A DNA stretch of 64,000 nucleotides from Valencia hispanica (Eukaryota > Chordata > Actinopteri > Cyprinodontiformes > Valenciidae). The stretch lies in NCBI GenBank assembly GCA_963556495.2, contig OY747705.1, positions 40,393,798 through 40,457,797 on the forward strand, given 5' to 3'. The notes beneath the pieces were generated by a model, which was given only the letters and a program-made list of their open reading frames with translations, had not been told where the DNA came from and made no database searches. Both the position numbers and the translations under genes were made by a program. Of this stretch, positions 19,418-30,514 are shown piece by piece (the first letter of the stretch is position 1; each line of letters begins with the position of its first letter).

Positions 19418-20430
19418 CAGACCAACACAAAATAACACATAATTATCTAACCAAAGGGAAATGACCCAGTTTAAAGTTTTTGACAAATTAAAATCTGAAA
19501 AGTTTGACACACATTTGTATCAAACCCCTTTAATTGGATACCCCAAAATAAAACTTGCAATCAACAGCCCTCAGAACTCACCCAACTAACAAAATAGTCC
19601 AGTTGTGTGTGATTTTTATCTCAGTATAAATACAGGAATTATTTGAATGCCTTAGAGCAGAACCACAAGAGGCTCTTTAGACCTTCCACAATGGAAATTA
19701 GAAGTTTGTTAGAGAATATTAGTTAAACAAAATCATCAGAGAAACCAATGAAGACACCAAACAGTTCAATAATAAAGTTGTAAAGAAATTAAAAATCAGG
19801 TTTTAGTTATAAAACATTGTACCAAGCTTTGAAAATCTCATGGAGCTTTGTAAAATCTAAGCTGGTCAGACTTAATTAAAGGAGCCACAGAGATAAATAC
19901 AGCTCAGTCCCGAAAGAAAAGCAGTTACATGCTGCAAAGGCTTTGAGACTGGGGTTCAGATTCATCTTCCAAAAAGAACAATGGCCCTAATTTAACACCC
20001 AGCCATACAATAAAATGGTTTAAGTCCATTCATATACATATTAATGTGTAAAAATGGCAGAGTCAAAGTTATTAATTAAATTCAATTGAGAGTCTATGAC
20101 AAGACTTGAAAGCTATCACTATCAATTAAATCTAAGCAAGGTTGAGTCACTTTACTAAGAGAAATGGGGAAACCTTTCAGTCATCAGATTTACAAAGCTG
20201 GTAGTAACATATTGAAATGAATTGCAGCTGTAATAACAGGTAAACATGGTTTTACAAAGTATAAACTCAGCAAGAATAAATACAAAATGCACATCCTATT
20301 TTTCAGACTCACAGTATTTGTAAAAACTCCAGTATCTTATTTCCATTTCCAATGTGCTATGTTGTGTTGGTGTGGCACAAACAATCTTAATAAAATGAAT
20401 TTAATTTTTTGGTTGTAACTTGAAAAAGCA
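19418..20430 (+). mobile_element. Right part of old Tc1 element, split by the ERV
   Basis: Resumes the Tc1 sequence interrupted at 12715 (CAGACCAACACAAAATAAC, then TCTCAGTATAAATACAG). The transposase body can be followed in outline (TAAAGTTGTAAAGAAATTAA, TACCAAGCTTTGAAAATCTC), but every frame is broken. It ends near a remnant of the inverted terminal repeat at 20410-20430. An old, inactive copy. Confidence 0.75.
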
Positions 20431-20765
20431 AGATTAAGTTCCATTTATATAAATAATTTAACTGGGGCAAATATGTAATTTTTTCACTACGTGCATGCTG
20501 TCTTAAATTTAATAATAATGTCAGAAAAAAATAACCCCCTTAAAGACTGCTTCTATCTCACCATGAACACCATAATGGATCTCTTCAAAGGGCCAGCAGT
20601 ACCAACATAGTGTTTATTCTCTCAGTGGTGTTCAATTTTATGTTGTCATTTAAGCTTTGTTTCCAGAGTGACTAATTCATTAAAACAGCAAATGTAACAG
20701 ATATATACTAACATGTGGGCGACTTCAACCCACCAGAGTCTTATATACATACATACATGTTTTTA
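20431..20765. other. No gene recognised; spacer
   Basis: AT-rich spacer between the Tc1 relic and the P2X7-like exons. No clear promoter element is visible. Confidence 0.4.
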
Positions 20766-20813
20766 AGCTGTGATTGACATGTTGACAGCCGAGCTGCTGC
20801 AGCGGTGGCTCCT

Positions 20814-21198
20814 ATGTGCGGCACACAGACAGCCAGAAAGATGAAGCGCAATAGCGATGCGAGCTCCATTGCCAAAGAGGGAGGCAATTTTGAAGTTGAG
20901 GATTTCTATCCAACTCCTTCACCAGAGGAAAGAGAGGAAAGGGAGAAAGGTTCTGTGGAGGAGGCGAGCGACCCTGAGCCTTATCGTTTCGAACTGATGG
21001 CTCTTGAGTTACCCGGGGCAACAGGTGTCGATCCTGCAGTGGCATATAATTGGGCCCATCGGTGAGTGATACATTAGCCATAGCTAAATTTAGATTATCT
21101 CGAGTAATATTGTGTGACTCTGCCTCAACAGGTGCACCTGCGACCACTGTATCTCATTGTTTGCAACAGAAAATGTATGTTGCAAAGAGGTGCCGAAG
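20814..21198 (+). pseudogene. Two exons of a P2X7 C-terminal-domain-like protein
   Basis: Exon 1 (ATG 20814 to 21061) encodes an acidic N-terminus rich in Glu, with PYRFELMALE, and ends in a donor GTGAGT. Exon 2 (21132-21198) follows the acceptor CTCAACAG and joins in perfect phase to give a cysteine-rich stretch, CTCDHC then VCCKE. C-x-C-x2-C with a later CC resembles the zinc-binding ballast domain of P2X7 receptors, which in fish also occurs in many multi-copy genes linked to mobile elements. A weak donor (GTATAA) follows exon 2, and I find no third exon. Calling it a transposon-linked or truncated gene is inference. The host P2X7 gene itself is unlikely because the channel domain is missing. 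Confidence 0.65.
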
Positions 21199-21639
21199 GT
21201 ATAACTCAAAGTGCATTGATGTGCATATCCATTTACTGATATCAGTTCATCCCTTTGTCATAGGTAATGCGCATATATCAGTAGGAAAGGCTATGCTAAA
21301 GAATCAAACTAAATGCTAAGCTAACAAATCACTAACCTGATAATAAACGCTGTAAACGAGGTGTGGCCTAGAATACGCATGTTTTATACTCCACAGCGGC
21401 AGTAAGGCTGATGTCAGTTACCACTCGCTGAGCCAGTAGCGATGCCCGATTCAAATTCAAGTGCAGTATAACGTTTTAAACATGAAGAGGGCACTCCACT
21501 AAAAGTTTTTGGTAAAAAAGGATTATTTTTACTAAAATGTACGAAATTACAAAAAATAATGACCATACATGAAGATAGCACTATTAAACACTCATTTATA
21601 TAGTTTATCAGCAAAAAAGTTGATTTGAGGTTGAGTTGC
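21199..21639. other. No gene recognised; spacer
   Basis: AT-rich spacer without a repeat signature I can name. Confidence 0.4.
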
Positions 21640-22765
21640 ACTTTAATTATTTTATTAATCTACGCAATGTCCTGGAGAAATTTCAGTCTGGTTTCAGGGT
21701 AAACCACCGCACTGAGATGGCCCTTCTGAAGATTTTAAATTATTTTAGATTAAACTATGATACACAGAGAATGACAGTGTTGGTTCTACTGGATCTAAGC
21801 GCTGGCTTTGATACAGTAAACCACACTATTCTTTTAAGCCGTTTGAAACAGATTGGCCTCTCTGGTGCTGTTCACAAATGGTTTACATCCTATCTCACAG
21901 ACAGGACTTTTATGGTAAGTCTAGATATATGTTCCTCCAAGGTCCACAAGATCACATGTGGTGTGCCCAAGGGTTCAATTTTAGGCCCAGTGCTTTTTAA
22001 CTTTTATATGCTCACTCTAGGGGGTGTCATCGGAAGACATGGAGTTAACTTTCACAGTTATGCTGATGATACACAGTTGTACATCTCCATGTCTCCCGAT
22101 GACACACGGTCAATGGATGCACTTTTTAATTCCACTTTAGACATCCAATTCTGGATGGCAGAAAATTTCTCCAGCTCAACCAGGACAAAACTGAAGTTTT
22201 AGTCATCGATCCTGAGGCTCAAAGAGAGAAACTTTTACCGAAACTACAATCACTGTCTTTTAATGCTTCTTTACAAGTGAAGAACCTTTGGCGTGATTTT
22301 TGACTCTGAGCTGACTTTTATCCCTCACATTAAAAATATTACTAAAATAGGTTTTTATCAACTAAAGAACATTGCCAGAGTCCGCCCCATTCTCTCTCGG
22401 GCCAATACGGAGACACTGATGCATGCTTTTATCATCAGTAGAATTGATTTCTGTGATGCCCTACTCACTGGTCTTCCCAAAAAGAGTACATCCATTTTAC
22501 AAGTCCTGCAAAATTCAGCAGCACGTGTTTTGATGAAGTCCGGGAGGCAGGAGCACATTACACCTGTCTTAAATTCATTGCATTGACTCCCTGTACATTT
22601 AGGATCGATTTTAAGGTTCTTTTAATGGTCTTGGGCCTTCTTATCTCTATGAACTGCTTTCACCTAATGAACCTTTGCGGTCCTCTGGGGGCCATCTCCT
22701 TGTCACCCCAAAAGTCAGGACACACACTCACGGTGAGGCGTCTTTCCAGTACAACGGCCCTCTAG
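21640..22765 (+). pseudogene. LINE reverse transcriptase, broken
   Basis: Frame 1 (to 22202) has LVLLDLSAGFDTVNH with the first catalytic Asp, GVPKGSILGP, and YADDTQLY with the catalytic Asp pair. A stop and frameshift follow. The second piece (22293-22586) has IDFCDALLTGLPKK and VLQNSAARVL, the same C-terminal region as the relic at 6768. The third (22583-22765) has [11 protein letters not shown]. At least two frame breaks make this copy inactive, although the RT palm itself is intact. Confidence 0.88.
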
Positions 22766-23401
22766 AACAGGCTGCCAGAGGACCTCAGGGCCGCAGAGAA
22801 TGTTCATGTTTTTAAGAGCAGGCTCAAGACTCAAACTTTTTAGCCTAGCTTTTAACTGATTGTTATTTATTATTGTCTGTTTAATTGCTCTGCATGTTTT
22901 ACATAATTTATATTTAATCTTATCACATTTATTTACTGCTTATTTTTTATATTTAAATTTGTTATCTTAATCCCCGTTCCGGTGTTTCGTCTGTGGGAGC
23001 CCTCTGCCCTGGGAGCGGTGGTCGGCTGTAGCTGCCTGGGTGCTCTCCAGGTGGAGCTTGGGTGGAAGTGGGGGTCTTGGCCTTGCCTCCACTGGGCGCC
23101 CTGTGTCGGTGCCTCTGCGGCTGCTGTTGATGTACTGCTGCCGGTGCAGATGGCTCCTCTGATGGCGTTTCATTGCATGGTTCATCTGCACTCGGCCCAA
23201 TGTCCTTTTTTACTGTTGCTTTTAACTGTGAGTGTGCATGGGAGTTGGGTTGGGGGTAGGGGGGTATAACTGTGACCAATGTTTTTAAATCTGTGGGGAA
23301 GGGATGGGAATGTAGTTTTATGTGGGGTCATTTTAATCTGTAAAGCACTTTGTGATGCAATTGTTGTATGAAAAGCGCTTTATAAATAACGTTTGATTTG
23401 A
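21640..23401 (+). mobile_element. 5'-truncated L2-type LINE with 3' tail
   Basis: Starts abruptly inside RT (FQSGFRVNHRTEMALL) and runs through RT, the C-terminal region and a 3' UTR ending CTTTATAAATAACGTTTGAT, a typical L2-type tail. Loss of the 5' part is what target-primed reverse transcription usually leaves. A GC-rich block at 22970-23250 within the 3' part is of unknown origin. A SINE later inserted into the tail. Confidence 0.85.
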
Positions 23402-23826
23402 GGTGCACTAGCTGGTAGAGCAGCTCACCTCACAGCTAGAAGGTCCGGGGTTCAATTCCTGCCCGGGACGTTGTGGGTACTGAGGGTGTGTTTGTTCCCC
23501 CGCATCATCGGCACCCACACCCTGGGTGGGGTTGGCGAAAGGGCCTTTCTGTGTGGAGTTTGCATGTTCTCCCTGTGTTCCCTTGAGCAGCTGATGTGAG
23601 CTACTCCCACAAAAACATGCACTAGTCCTGGAGCTATTTACTGCCTCCTCCTGGCGTCTGAAGGGATGGGGAGAATCTGGCTGCCCAAGCATGAAGGAGG
23701 CTTGGGTTTCAGTGCGGGGCCCTCCCGGGGCTGGCAGAGGGAGTGCGGAACCCCAGGACTAGAACTACGTAGGAGCACTGGGTGATAAATAATGTGAAAA
23801 AACCATGGGATAATAAAAAAAAAGAA
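23402..23826 (+). mobile_element. tRNA-derived SINE with 11-bp target duplication
   Basis: The head has an A-box-like TAGCTGGTAGAGCAGCTC and a B box GGGGTTCAATTCC, so the family derives from a tRNA. The body includes GTGTGGAGTTTGCATGTTCT, widespread in fish SINEs, and the tail is A-rich (AATAAAAAAAAAGAA). GTTTGATTTGA lies on both sides (23391-23401 and 23827-23837), an exact 11-bp target-site duplication inside the LINE tail. Confidence 0.9.
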
Positions 23827-23849
23827 GTTTGATTTGATATATATAGTTA

Positions 23850-24475
23850 GTTATTATGGCGAAAAGCCCAACATTCAAAATCTCAGGAAATTAGAAAGTT
23901 GTGAAAAAGTTCAATATTTTTGGCTAAAAGTGTCTAATCAGCTAATTAATCCAAAACACCTACAAAGGGTTACTGAGCCGTTAAGTTGTCTCTTAGTCTG
24001 CATAGTTTAGTAGGAATCACAATCATGGAAAAGACTGCTTACCTGGCAGTTGTGCGGAAGACCATCATTATCAAAGCACATTAATAGAAAGTTATTAGGA
24101 GGGGAAAAGAGTGGAAGAAAAAAGTGAACAAGCCGCAGGGATGGCCGCCGCCTGGAGAGGATTGTCAGGAAAAGCCATTCAAAAGTGTTGGGGACAAGGA
24201 GTTGACTGAGGTTGGAGTTAGTGCATCAAGAGCCACCGTACACAAACAGATCCTGAACATGGGCTTCAAATGTTGTATTCCTCTTATCAAGCTGCTCGTG
24301 AACAACAAACAATATGAAAAGGGTCTTACCTGGGGTAAAAAAAAAAACTGCAAATGTTGCATCTCATTTGGAAACCAATATCCCAGAGTCTGGAGGAAGA
24401 ATGAAGAGGCACACAATCCAAGATGCCTGAAGTCCACTGGCATTTCCACAGTCTGTGTTGATTTGGGGAGCCATG
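23850..24475 (+). pseudogene. Tc1-like element, 3' part lost
   Basis: Subterminal sequence (AAAATCTCAGGAAATTAGAA) leads into a transposase relic at 24026-24475. It reads in pieces as MEKTAYLAV, KSVGDKELTEVGVSASRAT (helix-turn-helix), MGFKCCIPLIKLLVNN, ISFGNQYPRVWR and NPRCLKSTG. This is the same family as 9120-9872 and 28685-29292. Stops and small deletions break it, and the catalytic Asp-Glu half is missing. Confidence 0.82.
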
Positions 24476-25179
24476 TTATCTGTTGGTCTTTGTCCATTGT
24501 GCTTTATTAATTCTTAAACCCCACCGCAATTTCCTCTCTTAATGTTTTCAAAACACATACCCAAATTAAGATTAAAGCTGTTCTTGAATCATTTGGAGTA
24601 GAGACATGGCTGGAGTCTCTTTGGAAGGAAAACACTGTAATTTCTCCCAGAAGAGGGAGAATACAGTATGTCTAAGTGCTATTGTTACCAAGTTATATGA
24701 TTTGTAATACACTGGAAAAGATGAAATTGTATTTCCTCCTATTTTTTTACAAATACATGCTCTAAAAATGGCTTTAGAATAAAGTGGTCACCTAAAACAC
24801 ACTGTGGATGTAAAGCCTGGACAATTACCTTTATCCACACCAAATTTGACAAGAAAAAACCCAGAAAATTTGTATTTTGCACACATTTTTTTAACTAAAG
24901 TTCAAGACGTCCCAAAAAGGTGCCATATGTGCCCTCCCTAGGTTGAATGCATAACTTTTCACTGTTCCCCTCTAATTAAAAAACATAGACAGAAAAATTA
25001 CTGTTTCTTCTCAAACAAAGCTCCACAGCATTCTCTATGTTAATTTTTATTTTAAAAGTGTGTTTTGACACGTTGTTGAAAGGGTATATTACTGGTGTGC
25101 ATAGTCTCATGTCTGTGTTTGGATGTGCCATTTACGCTCGCCATTTACACCGGCAGTGATAAACCCCACACCGTCATGT
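24476..25179. other. No gene recognised; spacer
   Basis: AT-rich spacer between the Tc1 relic and the I-clade LINE, without an open frame of note. Confidence 0.4.
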
Positions 25180-26312
25180 GAGGTATCATCGCTCCCGGGA
25201 AGGACCCATCTAAACCAGGTAGCTACAGGCCAATTGCTCATACATTGTATTTGTGCAAGCTGATAGAACATATGACAACTGCAAGACTGTCCTTTGAATT
25301 GGAGAGGCAAGGGGCTTTAGTCAATTGTCAAAGTGGTTTCAGGAAAGCTTGAAACAAAATTGATGCTGTTATTAGACTTTAAAATGCCATTAGAAAAGCG
25401 CAGGTCAGGTCTGTTTTAGCAGTGTTTTTTGATATAGAAAGGGTATATGATATGTTGTGGCGGGAGGGACTTTTAATTAAGTTGCACAAGTTGGGTATTG
25501 GTGGTAGGACATTCAACTGGATCCGAGACTTCCTTTCTGGTAGGAAAATCCATGTGCGAATTGGGTCTAAGATTTCTAGTCAGTGTACAACTGAGAATCG
25601 AACACAACTGGGAAGTGTGATTTGTCCCCTGCTTTTTGTCCTAATGATTAATGATGTTTTTTCTGATGTACCTGAGGGAATTGGCAGATCTTTGTCTGCT
25701 GATGATGGTGCGTTATGGAAAAAAGGAAGAAATATTGAGCACTTAGTTGGCATGGTCCAGGATGGGCTAAACATTGGGGTTGAGTGGGGATTTGACTGGG
25801 GATTCTGGTTTTTGGTGGAAAAAACAAAAATTATGTTCTTAATTAAAAGTAAAGTGAGTGAGACCTTGACATTGAAACTGTTTGATAAGGGGATTGAAAA
25901 AGTGAGCTCTTTCAAGTATTTAGGTGTTGTATTTGATTTGCGCCTGACATGGAGGGAGCATATTGACCGGATTGAAACCAAATGCAAATAAGTCATCATT
26001 GTTATGAGGTGTGAAGCTGGGAGGGATTGAGGAGCGAGCTGTTCTGCTTTGAAAAGACTTTACCAGATGGTAATTAGATCTGTATTTGATTTTGGTTGTG
26101 TGGCATATGGTTCGGCAGCTCCTTCTGTATTGAGACGTTTGGATGTTCTGCAGTCACAAGCTCTTAGAGTGTGTTGTGAAGCTTTTGAAACGTCTCCAGT
26201 CAATGCCCTACAGATGGAGATGGAAGAAATGCCTCTAGAGCTAAGGAGGAAACAAATGCCTGTGAATTACTGGATTTATCTTGGTGGACATGGTGACGAG
26301 CATCCTACATAG
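25180..26312 (+). pseudogene. I-clade LINE reverse transcriptase, broken
   Basis: The main open part (25422-25991) reads MFFDIERVYDMLWREGLL with the first catalytic Asp, then LSADDGALW, the RT active-site Asp pair. SSFKYLGVVFD and LTWREHI follow. The next open part (26049-26312) has FDFGCVAYGSA and LDVLQSQALRVCC, the connection region of I elements. Stops near 25350-25380 and at 25989-26048 interrupt the frame. The active-site residues survive, but the protein does not. Confidence 0.87.
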
Positions 26313-26321
26313 GAGGTATGT

Positions 26322-27631
26322 TTGGAATGCTGGGAGTATGGAAAAAGTCAGAAGAATCATTTTGGAAAGGTGAGGAATCACTGGGCTAAGGAGTGTCATG
26401 TGTTTAACATGTGTCCTGCATTAGTGTTCCCTGTTGTTCATCCATGGTTACTGGGGACCCCTTCTGTTGACTGGTACCTTCTGGACCTGAGGAGAGAATT
26501 GAAAAGAAGAGTGGATCTTGTTTCAGCATTTCATTTTCACAGGCTGAATGAATATACTCATGTGTTCACAGATGGTGCCAAAGATCCAGACAGTGAAATT
26601 ACTGGGTTTGGAATAGCGGTCCCATCAAAAAATTTTGGAATAAAAAGAGGAATTTCGGATGGACTGGCTGTGTACACAATTGAGGTGGCAGTAAATTTGG
26701 TTGCGTTGAAATGGATAGAGCATTTAAATATCAGACAAGTGGTAGTGTGTTCTGACTCGGCATCTGTTCTTTCGAGTTTACAGTCATTTTGTTCAAAGAC
26801 GAGGCGGAGAAGCTGTATGGGCTGTTTACACAACAACGTTGCCGTTTTTCTTTGAATAAGCGGGTGAAAATGCGCTGCGTATACACGACAGGACGTGCGA
26901 TGGAAAACGATGTAGTACAAATGCCCAGCCTTTAGATGGCAGTCTGCCCCGTGTATGCAGTCTTGCAAGGTTTCCCCCTCACAACCCGGAAAAGAAACAT
27001 TTCATGATACCTAACAATGGCGGTCTTTTTGTAGTTCTCTGCTCAAATAAAGGCATATTGATCATTTGAAGCACGTACTGTATGCGACCAAATAACTTCA
27101 GAAGCTGCATCAGCAGTAACCGCATACCTGGATCCGCCATTGTTGTTGTATTTCTGTAGAAAGGCGGAGTGCACAAGTGCAACATGTCCGTAGGTGGCTG
27201 GCAGTGACGTCATCGTTTTCAAAAGTCTCCGGCTTGCGTTTACACGACAACGAATCCCTCAGCGTTTTAAAAACTCTCCACTCTGGAAGCCGTTTCCCAA
27301 AAGCTGCGTTTTCACCCCCCCGTTTTCCCGTTGTCGTGTAAACGAGAGGCCGAATCGGAGAGAAAAACCTCTGTTTTGCTGAAAAACGTTGTCGTGTAAA
27401 CAGCCGATTCTGGTAACTATACACAGAATAAAGGGTAGTGGCAGCAGTGTTCCCTTTCTTTGGGTACCAGCTCATGTAGGAATCAGTAGAAATGAAAAAG
27501 TGGATAGATTGGCCAAAGGAGCTTTGAATAACAATAGGATTGAGATGGAAATTAAAAGCAGTAAATCTGAAGCAAAAAGTGTTTGGTGGCAAGTGTGTGG
27601 AGTGGCAGAAGAGATGGGATTCTGGGAGTAA
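26322..27631 (+). pseudogene. I-clade LINE RNase H domain, split by a MITE
   Basis: Before the insertion: HVFTDGAKDPDSEITGFG (first catalytic Asp), TIEVAVNLVALKW (Glu) and VVCSDSASVLSSLQ (second Asp). After it: FLWVPAHVGISRNEKVDRLA, carrying the family's conserved His and last Asp. All four expected acidic residues are present, but separated by the insertion at 26819-27405. RNase H removes the RNA template during second-strand synthesis. Confidence 0.9.
26819..27405. mobile_element. 587-bp inverted-repeat MITE inside the LINE RNase H
   Basis: Left end GGCTGTTTACACAACAACG, right end CGTTGTCGTGTAAACAGCC, an imperfect terminal inverted repeat with one mismatch. The same GTTTACACGACAACG motif and its complement recur inside (27239 and 27334), giving a nested-palindrome structure. 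No target duplication can be made out. There is no transposase frame, so it is non-autonomous. A hAT-type origin is possible but unproven. Confidence 0.8.
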
Positions 27632-27677
27632 GGGCAGACAATGGTATTGTGTTAAGAAGGATGTGAAATGACTTGGG

Positions 27678-27983
27678 GTGAAAAGGGTTAATAGGAGAGA
27701 AGAGGTGGTCGTTACCAGGCTTAGACTGGGACATTGCGCACTAAATAAAACACTACAAATGATAGAAGAACATGAGACAGGGCTTTGTGGAGTATGCCAG
27801 GAGGAGGAGGAGTCGGTGGAGCATTTAATCTTGTGGTGTTTGGGTTATGATGCGGTGAGAGAAGTTCTTCAGAGTATGATGAAGGAGCTGGGTATAAGGG
27901 AGTTCACTCTGAAGAGTGTGCTGGAGTGTAGTAGGGCACATATAAGGGAAGTGGTTGGGTTTCTGAAAGACAGAGGTTTTTGA
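27678..27983 (+). pseudogene. I-clade LINE C-terminal region with zinc-knuckle-like motif
   Basis: A 101-codon frame with LRLGHCALNKTL, CGVCQEEEESVEHLILWC (C-x2-C-x8-H-x4-C) and a final FLKDRGF. This is the standard C-terminal zinc-binding segment of I-group LINEs after RNase H. It ends with a TGA at the start of the 3' UTR. Confidence 0.85.
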
Positions 27984-28001
27984 TAGAGTGTGGTTTTTAA
28001 A

Positions 28002-28003
28002 TT

Positions 28004-28054
<51 letters not shown>

Positions 28055-28083
28055 TTTTGTTTGTTTGTTTGTTTGTTTGTTTC
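28002..28083. repeat. (TTTA)n followed by (GTTT)n microsatellite
   Basis: About 13 units of TTTA pass directly into about seven units of GTTT, within the 3' UTR of the I-clade LINE. Confidence 0.95.
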
Positions 28084-28189
28084 TCTCTGTACACATGCCT
28101 TAGATCGTAAACTCACTGTCTGACCCATACTCCGGAACAGTAGGAGGCGGTAATGCTCCTTTAAGCTGGTTGCCAACCGCCGTAATTCA

Positions 28190-28228
28190 AGAAGAAGAAG
28201 AAGAAGATGATGATGATGATGATGATGG
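28190..28228. repeat. (GAA)n-(GAT)n tract, LINE tail
   Basis: GAAGAAGAAG repeats turn into GATGATGATG repeats right after the LINE 3' motif GTAATTCAA. The GAA part is probably the LINE tail; the GAT part is its degenerate extension. Confidence 0.85.
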
Positions 28229-28684
28229 TGATGAAGCTGTATAATCTGTTTTCAGCTTTCTTGCGTCAATCATCAGAATTTTGCACCGTGATTGGGACAT
28301 TGGAAAGTGAAAATAAGAAGAGAAGAATTTCGGCGATGCATTTTCGCTGTTTATTCGCTTGTCGTGGACCAACCACTTTGATCGAGGACTTTAATCGGAC
28401 CCTTATGGATGGAACGCAGTTTTTGGACGAGATGGATTGATTGTATTACGTATAATGGACGACAATGCGGCGAGTCGCACATTTTATTTGCTTCGGGGTG
28501 GGAGGGGGAGGGGGGGTTGTTGGTGGTTGCCAAAAGCGCTCGCTGTGTCTACAGTTATGATTGTATCCCTGATTGGCATTGGTAATCACAAGACTCTTGG
28601 CTTTCCAATGATATAAACTATGTATATGTTCAAAGAAGTATGTTTAGAAGATCGGTGAATTTACATCCGGAAGTAGGCATGGCC
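28229..28684. other. No gene recognised; GC-richer spacer
   Basis: Includes a G-run (28498-28520) and short frames on both strands with no recognisable domain. Confidence 0.4.
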
Positions 28685-29292
28685 CCGGTCTCGGTGCCGT
28701 GGGGTTTAACGCAGCCATCTACCAGGAGATTTTGGAGCACTTCATGTCTCCTTCTGCAGACGAGCTGTTATGGAGATGCTGACTTCATTTTCCAGCAGGA
28801 CTTGGCATCTGCCCACACTGCCAAAAGTACCAAAATCTGGTTCCATGACCATGGGATTACTGTGCTTGATTGGTCACCAAACTCGCCTGACCTGAACCCC
28901 ATATTGAAGCATCCTGGTCTTCCATAACACCTCAGCAGTGCCACATACTGATAGCATCCTTGCCATGCCACATCGAGGAAGTAATTAATTCCAAAAGGGC
29001 CCAAACCAAGTACTGAGTACATATGTATGATCATACTTTTCAGAGGTCTGACATTTCTCTATTTTAAACCGTTGTTTTATTGATCTTATGTAATATTCTA
29101 ATTTTGTGAGATTTTGAATTTGGGGTTTTCATAAACTGTAAGCCATAATAAACATTATAACAAATAAAGGCTGGAGATATCTCACTTTGCATGTAATGAG
29201 TCTATATCATGTATTAGTTTCACCATTTCAGTTGAATTAATGAAATAAATGAACTTTTGCACGATATTCAAATTTCTTGAGTTTCACCTGTA
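28685..29292 (+). pseudogene. Tc1-like element, 5'-truncated
   Basis: Transposase relic with AAIYQEILEHFM in one frame and YGDADFIFQQDLASAHTAKS, then VLDWSPNSPDLNPI, in the next. It holds the second catalytic Asp, but a deletion removes the third acidic residue. The right terminal repeat reads AATTTCTTGAGTTTCACCTG at the end. It belongs to the same family as 9120 and 23850. Confidence 0.85.
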
Positions 29293-29520
29293 CATGGGTA
29301 ATAAAAATCCCTTTAGCAAATTTGCTCTTACGCTACTACCCATTACTACAAAAACTTAAAAAACTGAGAACCAGTACTTTTTGCATGTACAAACCCAAAG
29401 ACAGTCAGCCAGCTTTCTGCTGTGCTTATGGTAATGGTAAATATCCTGCATTTAAATAGCGCTTTTTCAGTCAAAAAACCAGAGCTGTAAGGCATTATCA
29501 TCAAATAAATGCTTGAAATA

Positions 29521-30464
29521 CCGTAATTTTCGGACTTTTAAGCGCACCTCGGTATAAGCCGCACGTTTTAAAGTTGTAACATGACATCTTTACACAGAAA
29601 GATGGTACATGGAAAATTCTTTTTTCAGTGCCCGTCCGTCTATCTGTTTGCAAAATAACTCAAAAAGATATGGACAGATTTTAATGAAATTTTCAGGAAA
29701 AATCCGCAATGGGACCAGGGATCGCTGATTACATTTTGGGGTTGATCCGACATGAAACGCTTATCCATCCAACGACCAGTAGTGCTAACCTCCACTCCTC
29801 TCCTGTGTCAGAGAAGTCAAAAGGAGCTCCCCCCTCGCAGCAGGCCCTGGCAGAGGTCTACGCTCTTTGAGTGCTTTTCTAGGTTTTAATTTAAGACGTG
29901 CTTTTTTTTTTTCAAGCTCTGCCTGAAAATCATCAGTATAGCACCAACACAACAGTTACATGTCTGGTTAGAAAAAACAACAACATTTTAGCCTACCAGA
30001 AAAGTCATTGGTCGCTATCTTCCTCTTCCTCACTAAAACCGCTGAAGTCATCTTCGGTGTCTTTATGTCCTCTGAAAGCTTTTTTTTGTCTTTACATTGA
30101 CTCCGTTCTTCCCGCTGCCTCCTACAATGTCTCACCATTAATTCATTGATGTCAAGCTTACATGCATTAGCTGTATTTCATTCTTTGACGGCCTGCTCGA
30201 TTGCCTTCAACTTAAAAGGTGCATTTCTTCATGTGTTTTTAATGTTGAGGATGTGTGCATGAAAACTATTGGTAGTGTCTTTTTTGGTGCATAATCTGTC
30301 TGCATAATCTGTCCCATATGTCTGTTTCAGTTTTGCACTTCCTGCTATAGTGCCCCCCAAAGGCAGGTAGCCAGTAACAATCTATAAATTAGCAGCATCG
30401 TTCTATAGGATGCAGGGTCCAAAGCATGTGAAAAAAGTAGCAGCTTATAGTCCGAAAATTACGG
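29521..30464. mobile_element. 944-bp inverted-repeat DNA element
   Basis: CCGTAATTTTCGGACT at 29521-29536 and its exact complement at 30449-30464 (16 of 16), with the similarity extending a few bases inwards (AAGC). The interior has no transposase frame. It includes AACTCAAAAAGATATGGACA, a sequence I recognise as common in fish genomes. No clear target duplication is seen. Family unassigned. Confidence 0.8.
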
Positions 30465-30467
30465 ACT

Positions 30468-30472
<5 letters not shown>

Positions 30473-30509
<37 letters not shown>
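30473..30509. repeat. (TA)n microsatellite
   Basis: About 18 TA units directly downstream of the inverted-repeat element. Confidence 0.95.

Positions 30510-30514
<5 letters not shown>

Larger units (their letters stand above)
25180..28208 (+). mobile_element. I-clade LINE (RT + RNase H), 5'-truncated and interrupted
   Basis: From about 25180 an RT reads IIAPGKDPSKPGSYRPIA in outline, then RT palm, a connection region, an RNase H domain (26322-27631) and a C-terminal CCHC-like region (27678-27983). The 3' UTR carries (TTTA)n and (GTTT)n tracts, then TAGGAGGCGGTAATGCTCC and a (GAA)n tail at 28190-28205. LINE-encoded RNase H with this 3' end points to the I/Nimb group. A 587-bp inverted-repeat element sits inside the RNase H region. 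Confidence 0.85.

Noticed and set aside
23425..23465. tRNA gene suggested by A and B boxes
   Set aside because: No cloverleaf or anticodon arm, and the body and A-rich tail show a SINE.
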